From assembly GCA_946902875.1 (NCBI GenBank), contig OX336353.1, forward strand, positions 19,295,151-19,359,150: a stretch of 64,000 bases of DNA, given 5' to 3'. The translations under genes and the position numbers were made by a program. Origin of the DNA: Nematopogon swammerdamellus. Lineage: Eukaryota; Arthropoda; Insecta; Lepidoptera; Adelidae. The first letter of the stretch is position 1. Each line of letters starts with the position of its first letter. Below are positions 10,803-21,700 of the stretch, one piece after another. The notes below the pieces were generated by a model, which saw only the letters and a program-made list of their open reading frames with translations, did not search any database and had not been told where the DNA came from.

Positions 10803-11535
10803 ACTTTTTTATTGAAACTGACACGGCTGGCTACATCACCTACCTACAACATCCGTAACGTCAGCCCTTAACACCTTGATGAACTAGGTGCCATGTCAGT
10901 GCTTCCCTTCAGTCGTGCCGGCGACACTGAACTGAACGGAAAACACGAACTATTTATATAGCCGTTTCTTTTAATTTTTTTTTTATGGTAACTGACACGG
11001 TTGGCTACATCACCTGCAACATCCGTGATGTCAGCCCATAACACCTTGATGAACTAGGTGCCATGTCAGTGCTACCTTTCAGTTGTGCCGGCGACACTGA
11101 ACTAAACTGAAAATACGAACTATTTACATAGCCGTTTCAACCGACCTTTCATTCAGTACGGTGGGAGCAACCCGGGCGGGATAATAAAGTAAGTAAGAAG
11201 GAAAATAAACCTAATAAAGTAAGAAGGAAATGGACCTACAGTTGGATGTGGAATCCGAACCACGGTCAGCCTCCTACGGTCGAGCGGTCACTCATCCAAG
11301 TACTGTTATGTAAATTACATTGCCGTTTCAACCGACCTTTCGTTCAGTGCCAACCAATCCGGGCGGGTTAAAACCTACCACCTGGTAAGACAAGAAGAGA
11401 ATAATTATACAGGTAGGAATAGGGATTATATAATTAAACATTTATACGTGGAGCGGTCACCCATCCAAGCACTGACTGTGCCCAGGTGTGCTTATGATCA
11501 CGACCGAGAGTCGACCGACCGCACCACTGAGGTGT
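10803..11535 (-). repeat. Three SINE-A copies in tandem, same strand
   Basis: Copy 1 (10803-10970) lacks its head; copy 2 (10971-11313) has most of the 5S-like head and an internal duplication of taaagtaagaaggaaa; copy 3 (11316-11535) has body and head but no tail. All are minus strand. The arrangement suggests repeated insertion at A-rich tails or a local tandem duplication. Confidence 0.8.
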
Positions 11536-11729
11536 CATGATATAAAAATAAACTGATGTTGTTTTCTTATTTTCTTTCAGGTAAGTTTCCTGTTCCAATT
11601 ACACCCTACATGTTGATGGTAAGTAATGCAAAACTAAGCTAAACTAACCTGATCCGCGGTTTGTTTGACCAAATTTCAGTTCTCCGGAATTTAATATGTT
11701 CTCAAAAAGATTGTCTGTAATTTACAAAG
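11536..11729. other. No gene seen
   Basis: Short interval; begins with a pyrimidine tract ending tttctttcag|g, a good splice-acceptor look-alike, but no exon can be recognised after it. Confidence 0.3.
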
Positions 11730-12135
11730 CCAATTGTACATCAGGGTCATGCCCGACAGCGCGCCGCCATCTTTCTCATCCGAACATAAACACAACACTA
11801 GTTATTTCGAGATGTGTCTAGCGCGTCTTGCACCAACACGAGTTTAAAGTTAAGTAGCGAGTTATGGATTTAAACGCGGTTCACACATACAACGGGTGCT
11901 AGTTTAACGAGTTGAACTGGTTTATATATTGAACTTGTGTTGGTGCAAGTGGGCCATGCCAAAATTATACCGTTCGTTTCCCGCCTAGCCGTGCGTGAAC
12001 CAATCAGCGCCGAACGTCGACCAATGAGAGAGCGGCGGGGGGCGGACCGACTCTTGCGCATGCAGCGGAAACGCTCGTTCCAATTTTGAATTTTAATACC
12101 GCGAACACCCCACCGGATGCTACGGCGTTGGTCTG
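11730..12135. promoter_or_regulatory. GC-richer block with CCAAT and GC-box motifs
   Basis: Contains ccaatcagcg (about 12000), ccaatgagag (about 12020), ggcggggggcgg (about 12033) and tgcgcatgc within 70 bases. The repeated 13-mer cttgcaccaacac (11828) faces gtgttggtgcaag (about 11937) as an inverted pair. It resembles a TATA-less promoter, but no transcript start or exon can be shown, and it may equally be the end of a transposon. Confidence 0.3.
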
Positions 12136-12334
12136 TCGAGTAATTTGCAAATAATGAATGCGATATCTTTCAACGCTGTTTGTTTATTCGGGATTTTATT
12201 GTTGTTTTAATTTGTAGATTGTTGGGTTAGGTTAGGTTAGGTTAGTTAACATGATAACACTTTAACTAGCAAGTTGTAAGGTCTAATTGCTTGCTTGGAC
12301 CATAACATAGAACCATAGAACTATAACCTTTTAA
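12136..12334. other. No gene seen; TTAGG run inside
   Basis: Unique sequence around a four-unit (ttagg) run at 12224-12246. Confidence 0.4.
12224..12246. repeat. Short interstitial TTAGG (insect telomere-type) repeat
   Basis: gggttaggttaggttag plus one more unit, about four exact copies. TTAGG is the ancestral insect telomere motif; four copies are too few to be a telomere. Confidence 0.7.
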
Positions 12335-12412
12335 GTACTTTATTGTCTTATTTTGACGAACCTATGTGTACCTTGTTACCTAAAGAGAATAAATAAATTG
12401 AATTGAATTGAA
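12335..12412 (+). repeat. LINE 3-prime scrap with (AATTG)n tail
   Basis: tgacgaacctatgtgtacct, ttgttacctaaag and an attgaattgaattgaa tail recur at 44462-44522, where the same piece interrupts a SINE. A retroposon 3-prime end is inferred. Confidence 0.6.
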
Positions 12413-12639
12413 TAATCACCGCACGTGTATGTATAATTAATTTTACGTGCTTGCTTTATGAATTGAATAGAATAAAATATTAAGTAATATATCTCATATC
12501 TATGTAATTTTAACATTTTTGTTGCATAAGATCATAAAAATTTTCAAATTTCCAGGTTTTTGCACATTTTCAATAATAATAAAAAAAATTAAAATATACT
12601 TGCCATTTATAAAAATATTCGTCGTAAAATAAAATCTCA
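12413..12639. other. No gene seen; AT-rich
   Basis: AT-rich sequence. Confidence 0.4.
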
Positions 12640-12642
12640 TTA

Positions 12643-13050
12643 AAAGCGGCGGGTGGCCGAGTGGTTTGAACATCGGCTTCTCATGCGAGAGATCCGATGT
12701 TCGAATCCGGTCGGCGTGTACCAATGAGTTTTTTCTGACGAAAAATTTACCTGCTGCTTCACCGTTCGGAACCGGTGTAAAACTGTAGGTCCCTTCCCTT
12801 GCCCCTTACTAGATGGTAGGCTCAAATTGTAGCCGTCCAGGTTGGTACCACCGTACTGGATGTAAGATGGCCGCATAGCAGCCCCGTCTGTGTTCTCCTC
12901 TTAGTGCAGTATAGCGAGCAATCCAGGTAAGTCTCCGGTATGGCACCTGCCCTCTCGGAGGTGACATTGGTTGGTAACTGGCCAGAGAGTCAGAGCATGT
13001 GCTTTGACCCCTCTGAATCAGCCACCCATAACGGATTACATAAAAAAAAT
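12643..13050 (+). repeat. SINE-B, full length, tRNA-like head
   Basis: Box A tggccgagtgg at 12654-12664 and box B gttcgaatcc at 12699-12708 fit the tRNA Pol III consensus. The head ends near cgtgtaccaatgag. A linker (ctgctgcttcaccgttcgga) leads to the body, which ends cagccacccataacggatta and poly-A. This is the best reference copy of the family here. Confidence 0.9.
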
Positions 13051-13144
13051 CAATACATAATTAAATTCAATAAATAAAATAGTTACCTACCTACCAAGTT
13101 TCCGCCAAAAGTGAGAAGTATATTGGGCTTAAAAAAATTAACAG

Positions 13145-13210
13145 ATAGTCATCCGTTAAGGAATCCCTCGACCGAATAGTACGCCTTCTCTACCAGGAAG
13201 CGTTTCAGTT
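13145..13210 (-). pseudogene. LINE reverse-transcriptase C-terminus scrap
   Basis: The minus strand reads KKLKRFLVEKAYYSVEGFLNG then stop, like the last residues of CR1/jockey-type LINE ORF2 proteins. A similar end occurs at 15.4 kb (YLLNRPFYNLEEFF). Very short, so only the general class is supported. Confidence 0.5.
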
Positions 13211-13345
13211 TTTTTAATTTTTTATTATTGCTTTCGAACTGGGTGGCTGTGCCCGAGGTTGAAGCCTCAAGCACAGCCAATTTCACCGCCGAGGAGGTGC
13301 CAGTCCGTCTTGGAGGTGGATTATTGTCGCATATTCTATTCCCAC
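13211..13345 (-). repeat. F-tail retroposon 3-prime end
   Basis: Reverse strand: gacggactggcacctcctcg, gaaattggctgtgc, gggcacagccacccagttcg, then an A-rich tail. A second copy lies at 63690-63800. It shares the cacagccaccca end motif with SINE-B and with the LINE tail at 14.6 kb. Confidence 0.65.
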
Positions 13346-13902
13346 ATTTTTTAAGCTGAACATTTAAAACAAATGTTATCACTGACTTTTCTCCATTGAG
13401 AATTCACATAAAATTAGTATCTATGATTGTATGAGAGTTTAAATTTATATTTTAACATATGGAAAACGTGGGTTTAGCAGATAACCCACTCGAGGGACTC
13501 GAAATAACAGTAATTTCGCCCTGAAACAACTCCCTCCAGCGTACGCAGGTCGTATATATTCACTTCGAAATGATTTTAATTTTCATTCGAAAGTTGGAAA
13601 AGCTGCGCAAACTTTCCCGAACACGGACCACCACCGTTCGTTTTATAACGGGTTTAGCAATTTTTACGTCGGCGGCGGGAGTGCACTGAATAATATTTAA
13701 CACACTGGACAAAGGATTTTATATGCCCCAGCAGTAAACATGTTATACGCCAACCTGTATGCCGTTAGTTTCGTGAATGGACTGGAATGTTTTTTTTTTA
13801 AGAAAAATTTCTAAATTCAGTCACAAAGGCTTCGATGAAAAAAGAAATAGGTTAATTGCGTTTTCATTTCATTATATGTATTTATAATTTTTTGATTAAG
13901 TA
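13346..13902. other. No gene seen; partly GC-richer unique block
   Basis: Block 13480-13690 is unlike the surrounding repeats and could be unique or conserved non-coding DNA. No coding frame is recognised. Confidence 0.35.
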
Positions 13903-14313
13903 TACACGTGTCCCAAAACTCAACGTCAAGCGGGAACCAGGGAGTTTAGGCCAGTTTATGACTACCCAGGGAAAAATAAGGAAAAAAAATCGGGGTCATT
14001 TGTTTTTTATGATATGAGCATTTTTTGAAAAACGTTGAAAATTTCTCGTACAACATTTTCAGGTACTACGACTACAAATTTTAAAATATAATTGTTAATT
14101 TTTTCTTATTGGTAGCCGAAATAACTCTGCTATTGATCAGTATCCCAAATGCAACCAGAATGCCTGTAATTTACCAAAAAAAAAAATTCAGTTAAATTTT
14201 TTTCTAAAAAAATTAATGACTCAGATTTTGTGTTTTCTTATTTTTCCCTGGCTAGTCATAAACTGGCCTATTCCCTGGTTCCCGCATGACGTTGAGTTTT
14301 GGGACACCCTGTA
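13903..14313. mobile_element. 411-bp MITE with about 90-bp terminal inverted repeats
   Basis: Left end tgtcccaaaactcaacgtca and right end tgacgttgagttttgggaca face each other; homology continues inward through accaggg, gccagtttatgacta and cccagggaaaaata. Both ends are next to TA, consistent with a TA target duplication. No coding capacity. Diverged copies lie at 30832-31183 and 62565-62705. Confidence 0.85.
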
Positions 14314-14409
14314 TAACTAAGCACAAATATATTGTAAAAAGTGAAACATTTTCATTGGCTAAATAGTTTGTTTTTCATTTTAAATTTGGCTATTGAGAAC
14401 CCGTCGGTT

Positions 14410-14670
14410 CTCAAAATAGTTTCTTTGTCGCACCGCTAGCGTGTGGAACTGTCTTCCGGCGAGTGTGTTACCCGAATCCTTTAACCTGGGTGTCTACAAA
14501 CGTCGTATCAACGGTCTAGATAGCCTAGCAACAGTCCGCAAATCTGCTGGCATGGCGCCTCACTGAGCGTGGTTTCGCGAGGAGCGGTGTTTTTGGCTCT
14601 GTCGACTGTACCATTTGGTCGCTCGACACAGCCACCCATGTTGGTTTACATAAAAAAATAAATAAATAAA
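14410..14670 (+). pseudogene. Jockey/CR1-type LINE 3-prime end (ORF2 C-terminus plus 3-prime UTR)
   Basis: Translation of 14418-14510 gives a frame-shifted match to the C-terminal jockey/CR1 motif (SFFVAP, WNCLPASVLPESFNLGVYKRR). After a stop near 14566 come about 90 bases of 3-prime UTR ending acacagccacccatgttggt ttacataaaaaaa and (aaat)n. That terminal motif is shared with SINE-B, so this is a candidate partner LINE. The copy is 5-prime truncated and dead. Confidence 0.65.
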
Positions 14671-15126
14671 TATAGTATTATGGGTAATTATAGTAATATG
14701 AAATCCACTATATTTCGTGACTGCATTCACGAGAGCGGCCAGCTGAGAGGTACGATTTCTCAAACTCGATAGCGATCGAGCAATTTCGCGTAGGGGTCGC
14801 AGGCGCTCGACTCGAACGCCCGCGGGCCCCGAACTAACAGGGTCACGCGTGTGAAGATAGTCATTCACGGTTTGCGCGGCTGACTACCTCTCAATATTTC
14901 GGTGGAACATGTACGACGAATCATACAAACGCCGACCTAAATACTAAAAGGGAGCTCGCCCAACAAATTGTTGCTAACGGCAGGTTGTTTAGATCTTAAA
15001 GTGGTATATTGGATTAATATAACGCGTCACTACTGTAGAGCTCTTGTCCCACCCTTATAGCACCTACTAAAAAACAAAGTCACTAAAGAACCTTAACCTG
15101 TATAAGAATGGGCCTCTATTAAACAG
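14671..15126. other. No gene seen
   Basis: Moderately GC-rich between 14720 and 14880; no recognised domain or repeat. Confidence 0.4.
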
Positions 15127-15129
15127 CTC

Positions 15130-15161
<32 letters not shown>

Positions 15162-15718
15162 ATGTTTAAAAGCTCACAGGAGCTGTACATTCACTCTTTA
15201 CATAAATTTAATTAAAGTGTTATAATAACAATCAAGAACATTATAACAATACAAACACATGATTACATACTTTATTACATACTTACATTGATTTTAAAAA
15301 TTTTAACAATATAATTATTTAAACATTTCTGTCATTCTTAATACTTAATACAAACTATAATTACAATTAACAACTACAAATTACAATTAAAATTATTAAA
15401 AAATTCTTCTAAATTATAAAAAGGCCGATTGAGTAAATAAATTTTCAATTCTTTTTGAAATTCTACAATTGTATTGCAATTCTTAATATTATCATTTAAA
15501 TTATTATATAATTTGATCGGTAAATAATTCGGTGAATTTTTGAACAGCGCACATTTAGGACCTGGTGGCCGAATATTATCTTTATTTCGCAAGTTATATC
15601 CAAACTCCCTAACAGTGTCGAATTGATCTTTGTTTTTATAAACTCCAATGCAAGTTACATATATATACAGTGATATAATAGTCATTATTTTTAAATTAAC
15701 AAATAAAGGTCGACAAGT
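15127..15718 (-). pseudogene. LINE fragment, 3-prime part, split by the gypsy insertion
   Basis: The minus strand from 15718 down reads TCRPLFVNLK, then KDNIRPPGPKCALFKNSPNY, IKLYNNL and FYNLEEFFNNF before its stop at about 15374: the C-terminal region of a CR1/jockey-type ORF2. A 3-prime UTR and (attt)n tail follow to 15127. The reading frame continues on the far side of the LTR element: 23765 onward, reversed, gives IRVISDAKYDD directly before TCRPLF. The LINE was therefore present before the LTR element landed. Confidence 0.85.
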
Positions 15719-16798
15719 TGTTACGGGGGAAAATCCGCCGTACAATGACTTTCGTCTACTGCTGTAAATTATTTAAAATAAGATTGTGTCTGGAGATTGT
15801 CAAATTTGACATGCGCAAAGCGGACGACGGATGTCACTGACTTGAAAAACTAAGACGGACTATAAAAAGCTTCCGTAGAGAAATTGTAAATATAATTGCA
15901 TCTAGGATGGATAATCTAGCGATATAAGTTCAAGCGGCATCTCAACCGTGTACTGAGGCGAACTAGCAATGGTGAGTGGGGTTTATTTTGGATAAACATT
16001 TTCTCTTTGTAAAAATATATGTAGGTACAATTTGTAATCCATGGCCTTAGGCGTGGATTAGAAGGCAAAGATTCTTATTCATTACAAAGCCTGCACATGT
16101 TTGTCAACAGTGGCTGTGTTGTGCATTGATACGCCGTAGGTTTTATGATAAAACTTGTATTACATCAAACCTGTGTTTGATCGACAGTTCGCGGTCAGGA
16201 GGCTGTGTGCCGATTCCTGTGAAGTCTGCCTTCACCTAGACACCAGTGCACAGCGTAAACCCGTGTCACTCGAGCCGTTCCCGGGGAGGCGTCTGTAGGA
16301 TCTGGTGATGTCGCGGTCCACGTGTGCGGAGCCTCGACAAGACTGTCTTGAGGCTCACAGCTGAGTGACATCTGTTCCATTTTTACACGCTAGGACATTA
16401 CTCGTTGTTACGTGTTATCGTCGTGGTGTGAGCCTAGGGTGCGACCCTGATTCGATTATCCGTTACCGGTTACCTGGTTATCTTTTACTTGTTTTACCTG
16501 GTTATCAAAACCAAGGTAAAAATACCTGGTTATATTTTATGAAGTTCTGTAACTAGTTCTCTTGTCTCTCTTGTTCTTCTTGTTACCTGGTTATAATGCC
16601 TGATTAGTTAGGAGTATTCTGATTTGTCTAGTTAATGGAAGCTTCTTAGGTATTTAGGTATTTTATAAGACCGCTCGAAATTACCACCGAACCTCGACCT
16701 TCTAGCTTTAATTAAAATAAAATAAATTACCATTGGTTAAATAAAATAGTTTTCATTCTGTGAATCTTTTATTCTATTTTTGAACCATGAAGGTAACA
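15719..16798 (+). repeat. 5-prime LTR of the gypsy element
   Basis: 1080 bp, tgttac...gtaaca. A TATAAAA box at 15861-15867 is a plausible U3 promoter. AATAAA-type signals lie near 16715-16745. The phrase acctggttat repeats about four times between 16470 and 16595. A gtgagt donor-like site lies at about 15971. Confidence 0.97.
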
Positions 16799-16799
16799 A

Positions 16800-16817
16800 T
16801 GGCGCCCAACTTGGTAG
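16800..16817 (+). other. Primer-binding site, tRNA-Lys type
   Basis: tggcgcccaac starts two bases inside the LTR end and is complementary to the 3-prime end of insect lysine tRNA as I know it; the match weakens after 11 bases. Confidence 0.8.
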
Positions 16818-17474
16818 TTTCGAGAACGGTTTAGGAGGATAACCGAGGTTTTGACCCTAGGCTCACAGCTGCAAGCACTCCCGGTCAATTATTATTTTAA
16901 TTATAGTTTAAGCGGTTTTAATCTTAAATTAGTTTAGTTGTGTATGTAGGGTGGTAGGCCGCTGTAAACCTCACTCACTGGAAGTAATTAAAAAAAAACA
17001 TTGACCGCGGGGATTCACTAAACTGTTTGTCAAAATTTCTTAGCAGCGTAGTCTCATCCTTGCTTTAGTTTTGATATAGTATATTTAAAAAAAATCATAG
17101 AATATTCATCCTTGTAAGGGACTTTGTAATCTACATTGAAAGTATAATATTGCGTTCTAGAAAATCTTTGATATATCCAGATAGGGATATCCTAATTTAG
17201 AAGATTACGGAATATTTACACTGGATTCATTTGTTTTACCTTGACAGTCCTTACGAATATTCAACGCTTCTCAAACTCTTTTGAGAGCTCGTTCAAATCT
17301 GGGAATATGCATAGCGGTTTGTGTATATTTAAGAATGCTTTCTGTACTCTTCAATTGGATGCATTTTAAACTTGATCTTGCACCATCTAACTCATTACAC
17401 TACTTATTATACCTTACCTAGGTACACTTAACCGGGAACTTCTAATTCGGACTGGAACTAATCTTAGCACTAAA
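16818..17474 (+). other. Gypsy leader, non-coding
   Basis: About 650 bases between primer site and gag, with no sizeable open frame. Expected to hold packaging signals, but none can be pointed to. Confidence 0.6.
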
Positions 17475-18689
17475 ATGGATTTCAAAATTTCATATGGGAC
17501 CTTGAGAAAGGATGAACTCCAGTACGAAGTCTTGATTCGTGGGGAGACACCTAAGGCCACCGTGGCGGAACTTAGAAAACAGGTCGCAGAAATTGTGAAA
17601 TTCTATCCTGAGTCCGAATTGGAAGAAACCGACTTCACATTCGAAGAGTAACACTCTGTCCTTGTTGCTAAAATAGAGGACGCTTACAAGTCCGACTCTA
17701 ACTCGCAAAGGTTCAAGGCTCTAGTATGTCACCTGCATCACCGGGCGAGAAGGATGGTTGCGTCTAACGATGAGGAGGTCGAGGCTTTGACAAAAATAAA
17801 AGGTCAGCTTAAAAAATTGGAGGACATGCTGGTACCTCCATCCAGTAGTAAACCAGACATACCTAAGTCACCATCTTCCTCCGAATCGATCGTCACTGTA
17901 AACTGTGTGCATAACTTGAATGCTGAAGCTCTTAAAATTAAGTACGATGGTAAAAGCTGTGTACGCGCTTTTCTAGAAAGGGTAAAGGAAATAAGCGTGT
18001 CTAGGAATCTCTCGAATGCTAAACTTCTACAGATGGCACCGGAAATGTTCACTGGTCCAGCGCTACACTGGTACCGGGGTAACCGTGACAGTTTTGGTGA
18101 TTGGGAGCAACTCAAATCTACACTTTTGGATGAATTCGACGTCGTTGATTATGATTATAGGCTTTTGAGCGAAATCCGCGCTAGAACACAAGGGAAAAAT
18201 GAGACGATTGTCATCTATCTGGCAATCATGAACTCACTCTTCGGTAGGTTAACTAAGCCACTAACTGAAGAGGATCGGCTAGAGATCCTACTACATAACA
18301 TTAGGCCAGGCTACAACCTAATGTTAGCATTCAGCGACGTTAAAACAATAGATAAGCTCAAAGAGGTCTGTCGTAAGGTAGAGACAACTCAAGCTATGTC
18401 TGATGCATTCGCGGAACCTCTTGCTGGGAACAGCTCCTCTCTTGCTGCTGATCTAGCATATCAACAACAAACTGTAAAGGACGCTGCGCCGATAGTGAAG
18501 GTATGCTCTGTCAGCAAATCCGAGGCATCACCTAAAACGAGCAAATTTTATTGCATCCGATGCAAAACTGACGACCACTCGCTGAGGAACTGCCAGGCTC
18601 CGAGAAACGTTAAGTGTTTCGGGTGTGGTAAGCCGGACGTTCGTCGACCAGATTGTCCCGATTGCAAGATTAAAAAACAAAAAAACTAA
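17475..18689 (+). CDS. gag: Gag of the gypsy element, with an in-frame stop at codon 59
   Basis: Gag forms the particle and binds the element RNA. The natural start appears to be the ATG at 17475: it is in frame with the long open part, and the intervening codons look coding. A TAA at 17649-17651 breaks it, leaving an uninterrupted 311-codon frame from the ATG at 17754. The C-terminus has a canonical CCHC knuckle (CIRCKTDDHSLRNC) and a second C-rich element (CFGCGKPDVRRPDC) where the histidine position is valine, followed by a basic tail. Gag ends at the TAA at 18687, directly after an A-AAA-AAC heptamer. The stop may make this copy non-autonomous unless initiation at 17754 or read-through suffices. 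Family assignment is firm; the start is inferred. Confidence 0.9.
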
Positions 18690-18724
18690 AACCTGTCCAC
18701 GGTGACGTGACCAAACCACGGACA
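18680..18724 (+). promoter_or_regulatory. Programmed -1 ribosomal frameshift site (gag to pol)
   Basis: A AAA AAC at 18680-18686 is in the correct gag phase and immediately precedes the gag stop at 18687. Shifting back one base enters the pol frame at 18686, open from there. A stem follows after seven bases: tgtccacggt (18694-18703) pairs with accacggaca (18715-18724) with two central mismatches. Confidence 0.8.
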
Positions 18725-21700
18725 TCAATCTCCACTTCTGGTCACTTTGATCCAGCTGACTGGAAAAATTGGTTGGATACTATCTCGACATTTTTCAAAT
18801 CCTATCATCTTAGCTCAATTCTGTTCGACGATACTAATGACAGATTGAGACCTTATGTTACCGTTAAGACCAACAATGATGTAAACATTTGTGGGCTTCT
18901 AGACTCTGGTAGTCCTATTTCCATCTTGGGTGACTATTCACACAAAATCCTAGAAGGAAAAGGATTTTCTGCTCACAACTCTAGTGGTGTTTACGTCAGA
19001 TCGGCTAGCGGAGATAAACTAGACAGCATAGGCTGTATCTACTTAGATTTAGAATTTAATGATCTCTGTCGAACTGTCAGATTTCATATTATTCCTGGCA
19101 TCAAGGACAAGGTAATCTTTGGACTTGATTTCTGGAATTCCTTTAAATTAGCGCCCGAGGTCTTGCAAAACGTAGCATGTTTGTGTGAAGACAACTTTCG
19201 CGATGTCTCGTCTATTGAATTCTGCAAGTCAAAGGAGCATCTAGCGAACTTCGATGACCTCACTAATGAACAAAAGCTTCTCGCAGACAAGGTAATCGAG
19301 CAATTCGAAAATATATCAGCGGAAAAGGCTGGACTAGGTCGCACCACACTGTGTGAACATAATATTGAGACAGTGGGCAACCCTATCAGGCGTAGGAATA
19401 ATAGGCTAAGCCCAGTTAAGCTCAAAGCTTTGTTTAAGGAACTCGACAGAATGCTACAACTTGATGTTGTTGAACCGAGTGAGAGTCCCTGGTGCTCTCC
19501 GGTTCTCTTAAGACAAAAGAAAGACGAATCTTGGAGGTTCTGTTTGGATAGCAGACAGCTGAACGCGGTAACGAAACGCGATTCATACAACTTACCTTAC
19601 ATCTCTTCTATTTTGGATAGCTTGAGGGAAGCTAAATTTCTCTCCAGCATAGATCTCAGTTCAGCTTTCTGGCAGATTCCTCTAGTAAAGGAAGCCAGAG
19701 AGAAAACAGCCTTCTATGTACCTAATAGAGGGTTGTATCATTTTAAAGTTCTTCCGTTTGGACTAACTAATGCCCCTGCTCGACAACAGCGTCTCATGGA
19801 CTCCATATTCGGACCGGAGTTCGATGATAAAGTCTTTTGTTACCTGGACGACATAATCATCATTTCGAAGAGCTTCTCCGAACATCTTGAACTTCTGCTT
19901 AAGGTAAAGGAACGCTTAGAGAAAGCAAACCTAACCATCAATAGAGGAAAATCACAATTTTTCAGGAGAGAACTCAAATACTTGGGACATGTTGTAGATG
20001 AGCATGGTCTGAGACCAGACCCAGAAAAGGTGAAGGCACTTCTAGAATACCCTCCACCAAAGAACAGAAAAGAACTTAAACGTTTTCTTGGTGTTATCGG
20101 ATATCACCGACGTTTTATCCCTAATTTCTCGACAATCGCAGCACCTCTTAATAAACTAACCTCTACAGCGAAAGGAACACCTCCATTCCAATGGTCAGAT
20201 GAAGCTGACAAAGCTTTTGGTGAACTCATCTTGACTCTAGCTAACACACCTGTAATGTCGTGTCCGGATTATACGAAACCTTTCGAAGTCCACACTGACG
20301 CCAGTGGGTATGGAATAGGTGCGATGCTCTGCCAAAATATCGACGGGGTTGAAAAGCCGGTTGCTTTTATGAGCAGATCATTAAACAAACATGAGCGCAA
20401 CTACTCAGCAACCGAAAGGGAAGCACTTGGCGTGCTAGCAGCATTGGAACACTGGCGATGTTACATAGAGAACGGCCAAACTACAAAAGTCTATACCGAC
20501 CATTCAAGCTTGAGGTGGTTTCTCAATCTAGACAACCCAACTGGCAGACTAGCCAGATGGAGTGTAAGACTTGCGCCGTTTGACATCGAAATAATTCATA
20601 GAAAGGGTGCTCTTAACGTCGTACCAGACGCATTATCTCGAGCTGTACCAGTGTCTTCTATACAAAACAACAGAGACTCGGAACCAGATGATTGGTATGA
20701 TAAAATTTATACTCAATGTCAGGATGATCCTCAATCATTCTCTAATTTCAAAGTGGAAGATGGTAAACTGTATAGATATAGTAGGTCTAAATACGACCAC
20801 AACAACGAGTTTGACTGGAAACTAGTTCTAAGGAAAGCACAGAGAAACTCGATCCTAGAGGAGTATCACTGTGAACCAACTGCTGGTCACTTTGGAATTT
20901 TCAAAACGTATAAAAGAATCTCATTGTTATATTACTGGCCAAAAATGTACTTAGACGTCATTAAATTGGTTAAGGAATGCGAAACTTGTCAAGCTTATAA
21001 ACACTCAAGAAGAGCGCCTTTAGGACTGATGGGAAATCCTAAAATATGTGATAGACCCTTCCAGTCATTATCCATAGATCTTGTAGGTCCGCTTCCCAGA
21101 TCTGTAAACGGACATTGTTACATTTTAGTAGTAACATGCTGTTTTACTAAATATTGTTTGATATTTCCTCTGCGTAAAGCTATAGCGCCGTCTATAATAA
21201 AACACCTGGAAAACAATGTATTCCTAGTACATGGTGTTCCGCGAACCATAATAATGGATAACGGTACACAATTCACTAGTCGCGCAATGAAAACTTTTCT
21301 GGAGAATTATAAAGTTCCACAAATCCACTTTACGGCCAACTATTCGCCGCAAGTAAATACTGTAGAGCGTTATAATCAAACGATTGAGACAGCGATATCT
21401 TCTTTCGTTGGTTCAGACCATAGACATTGGGACAAAAACCTGAACAAGATAAATTTCGCTATCAACAATTCAGTAAATGAAGCCACAGGTTTCACACCTG
21501 CCTTCTTAGTATTCGGGAGAGAACTTGTTCTAGATGGTTCACTCTACTCCAAATCTAAAGATGGAGATGTACAAGAAACTTTTGCTCCTAGAGACTTGTA
21601 TAGTGAAAACATAGGTAACTTAGCACACATTTTCGACAAAGTACAGAAGAAACTTTACTTCGCACACGAAAAGAGCAAAAATAGGTATGATCTCAGACGT

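Noticed and set aside
12224..12246. Telomere
   Set aside because: Only about four TTAGG units with ordinary sequence on both sides.
16195..16380. 61-codon minus-strand frame present in both LTRs
   Set aside because: Duplicated only because the LTRs are duplicated; short, antisense and featureless.
18707..18709. Independent start codon for pol
   Set aside because: The codon is GTG, and a frameshift site of the right phase lies just upstream.
19084..19590. 168-codon minus-strand frame inside pol
   Set aside because: Shadow of the pol coding strand; no recognised features.
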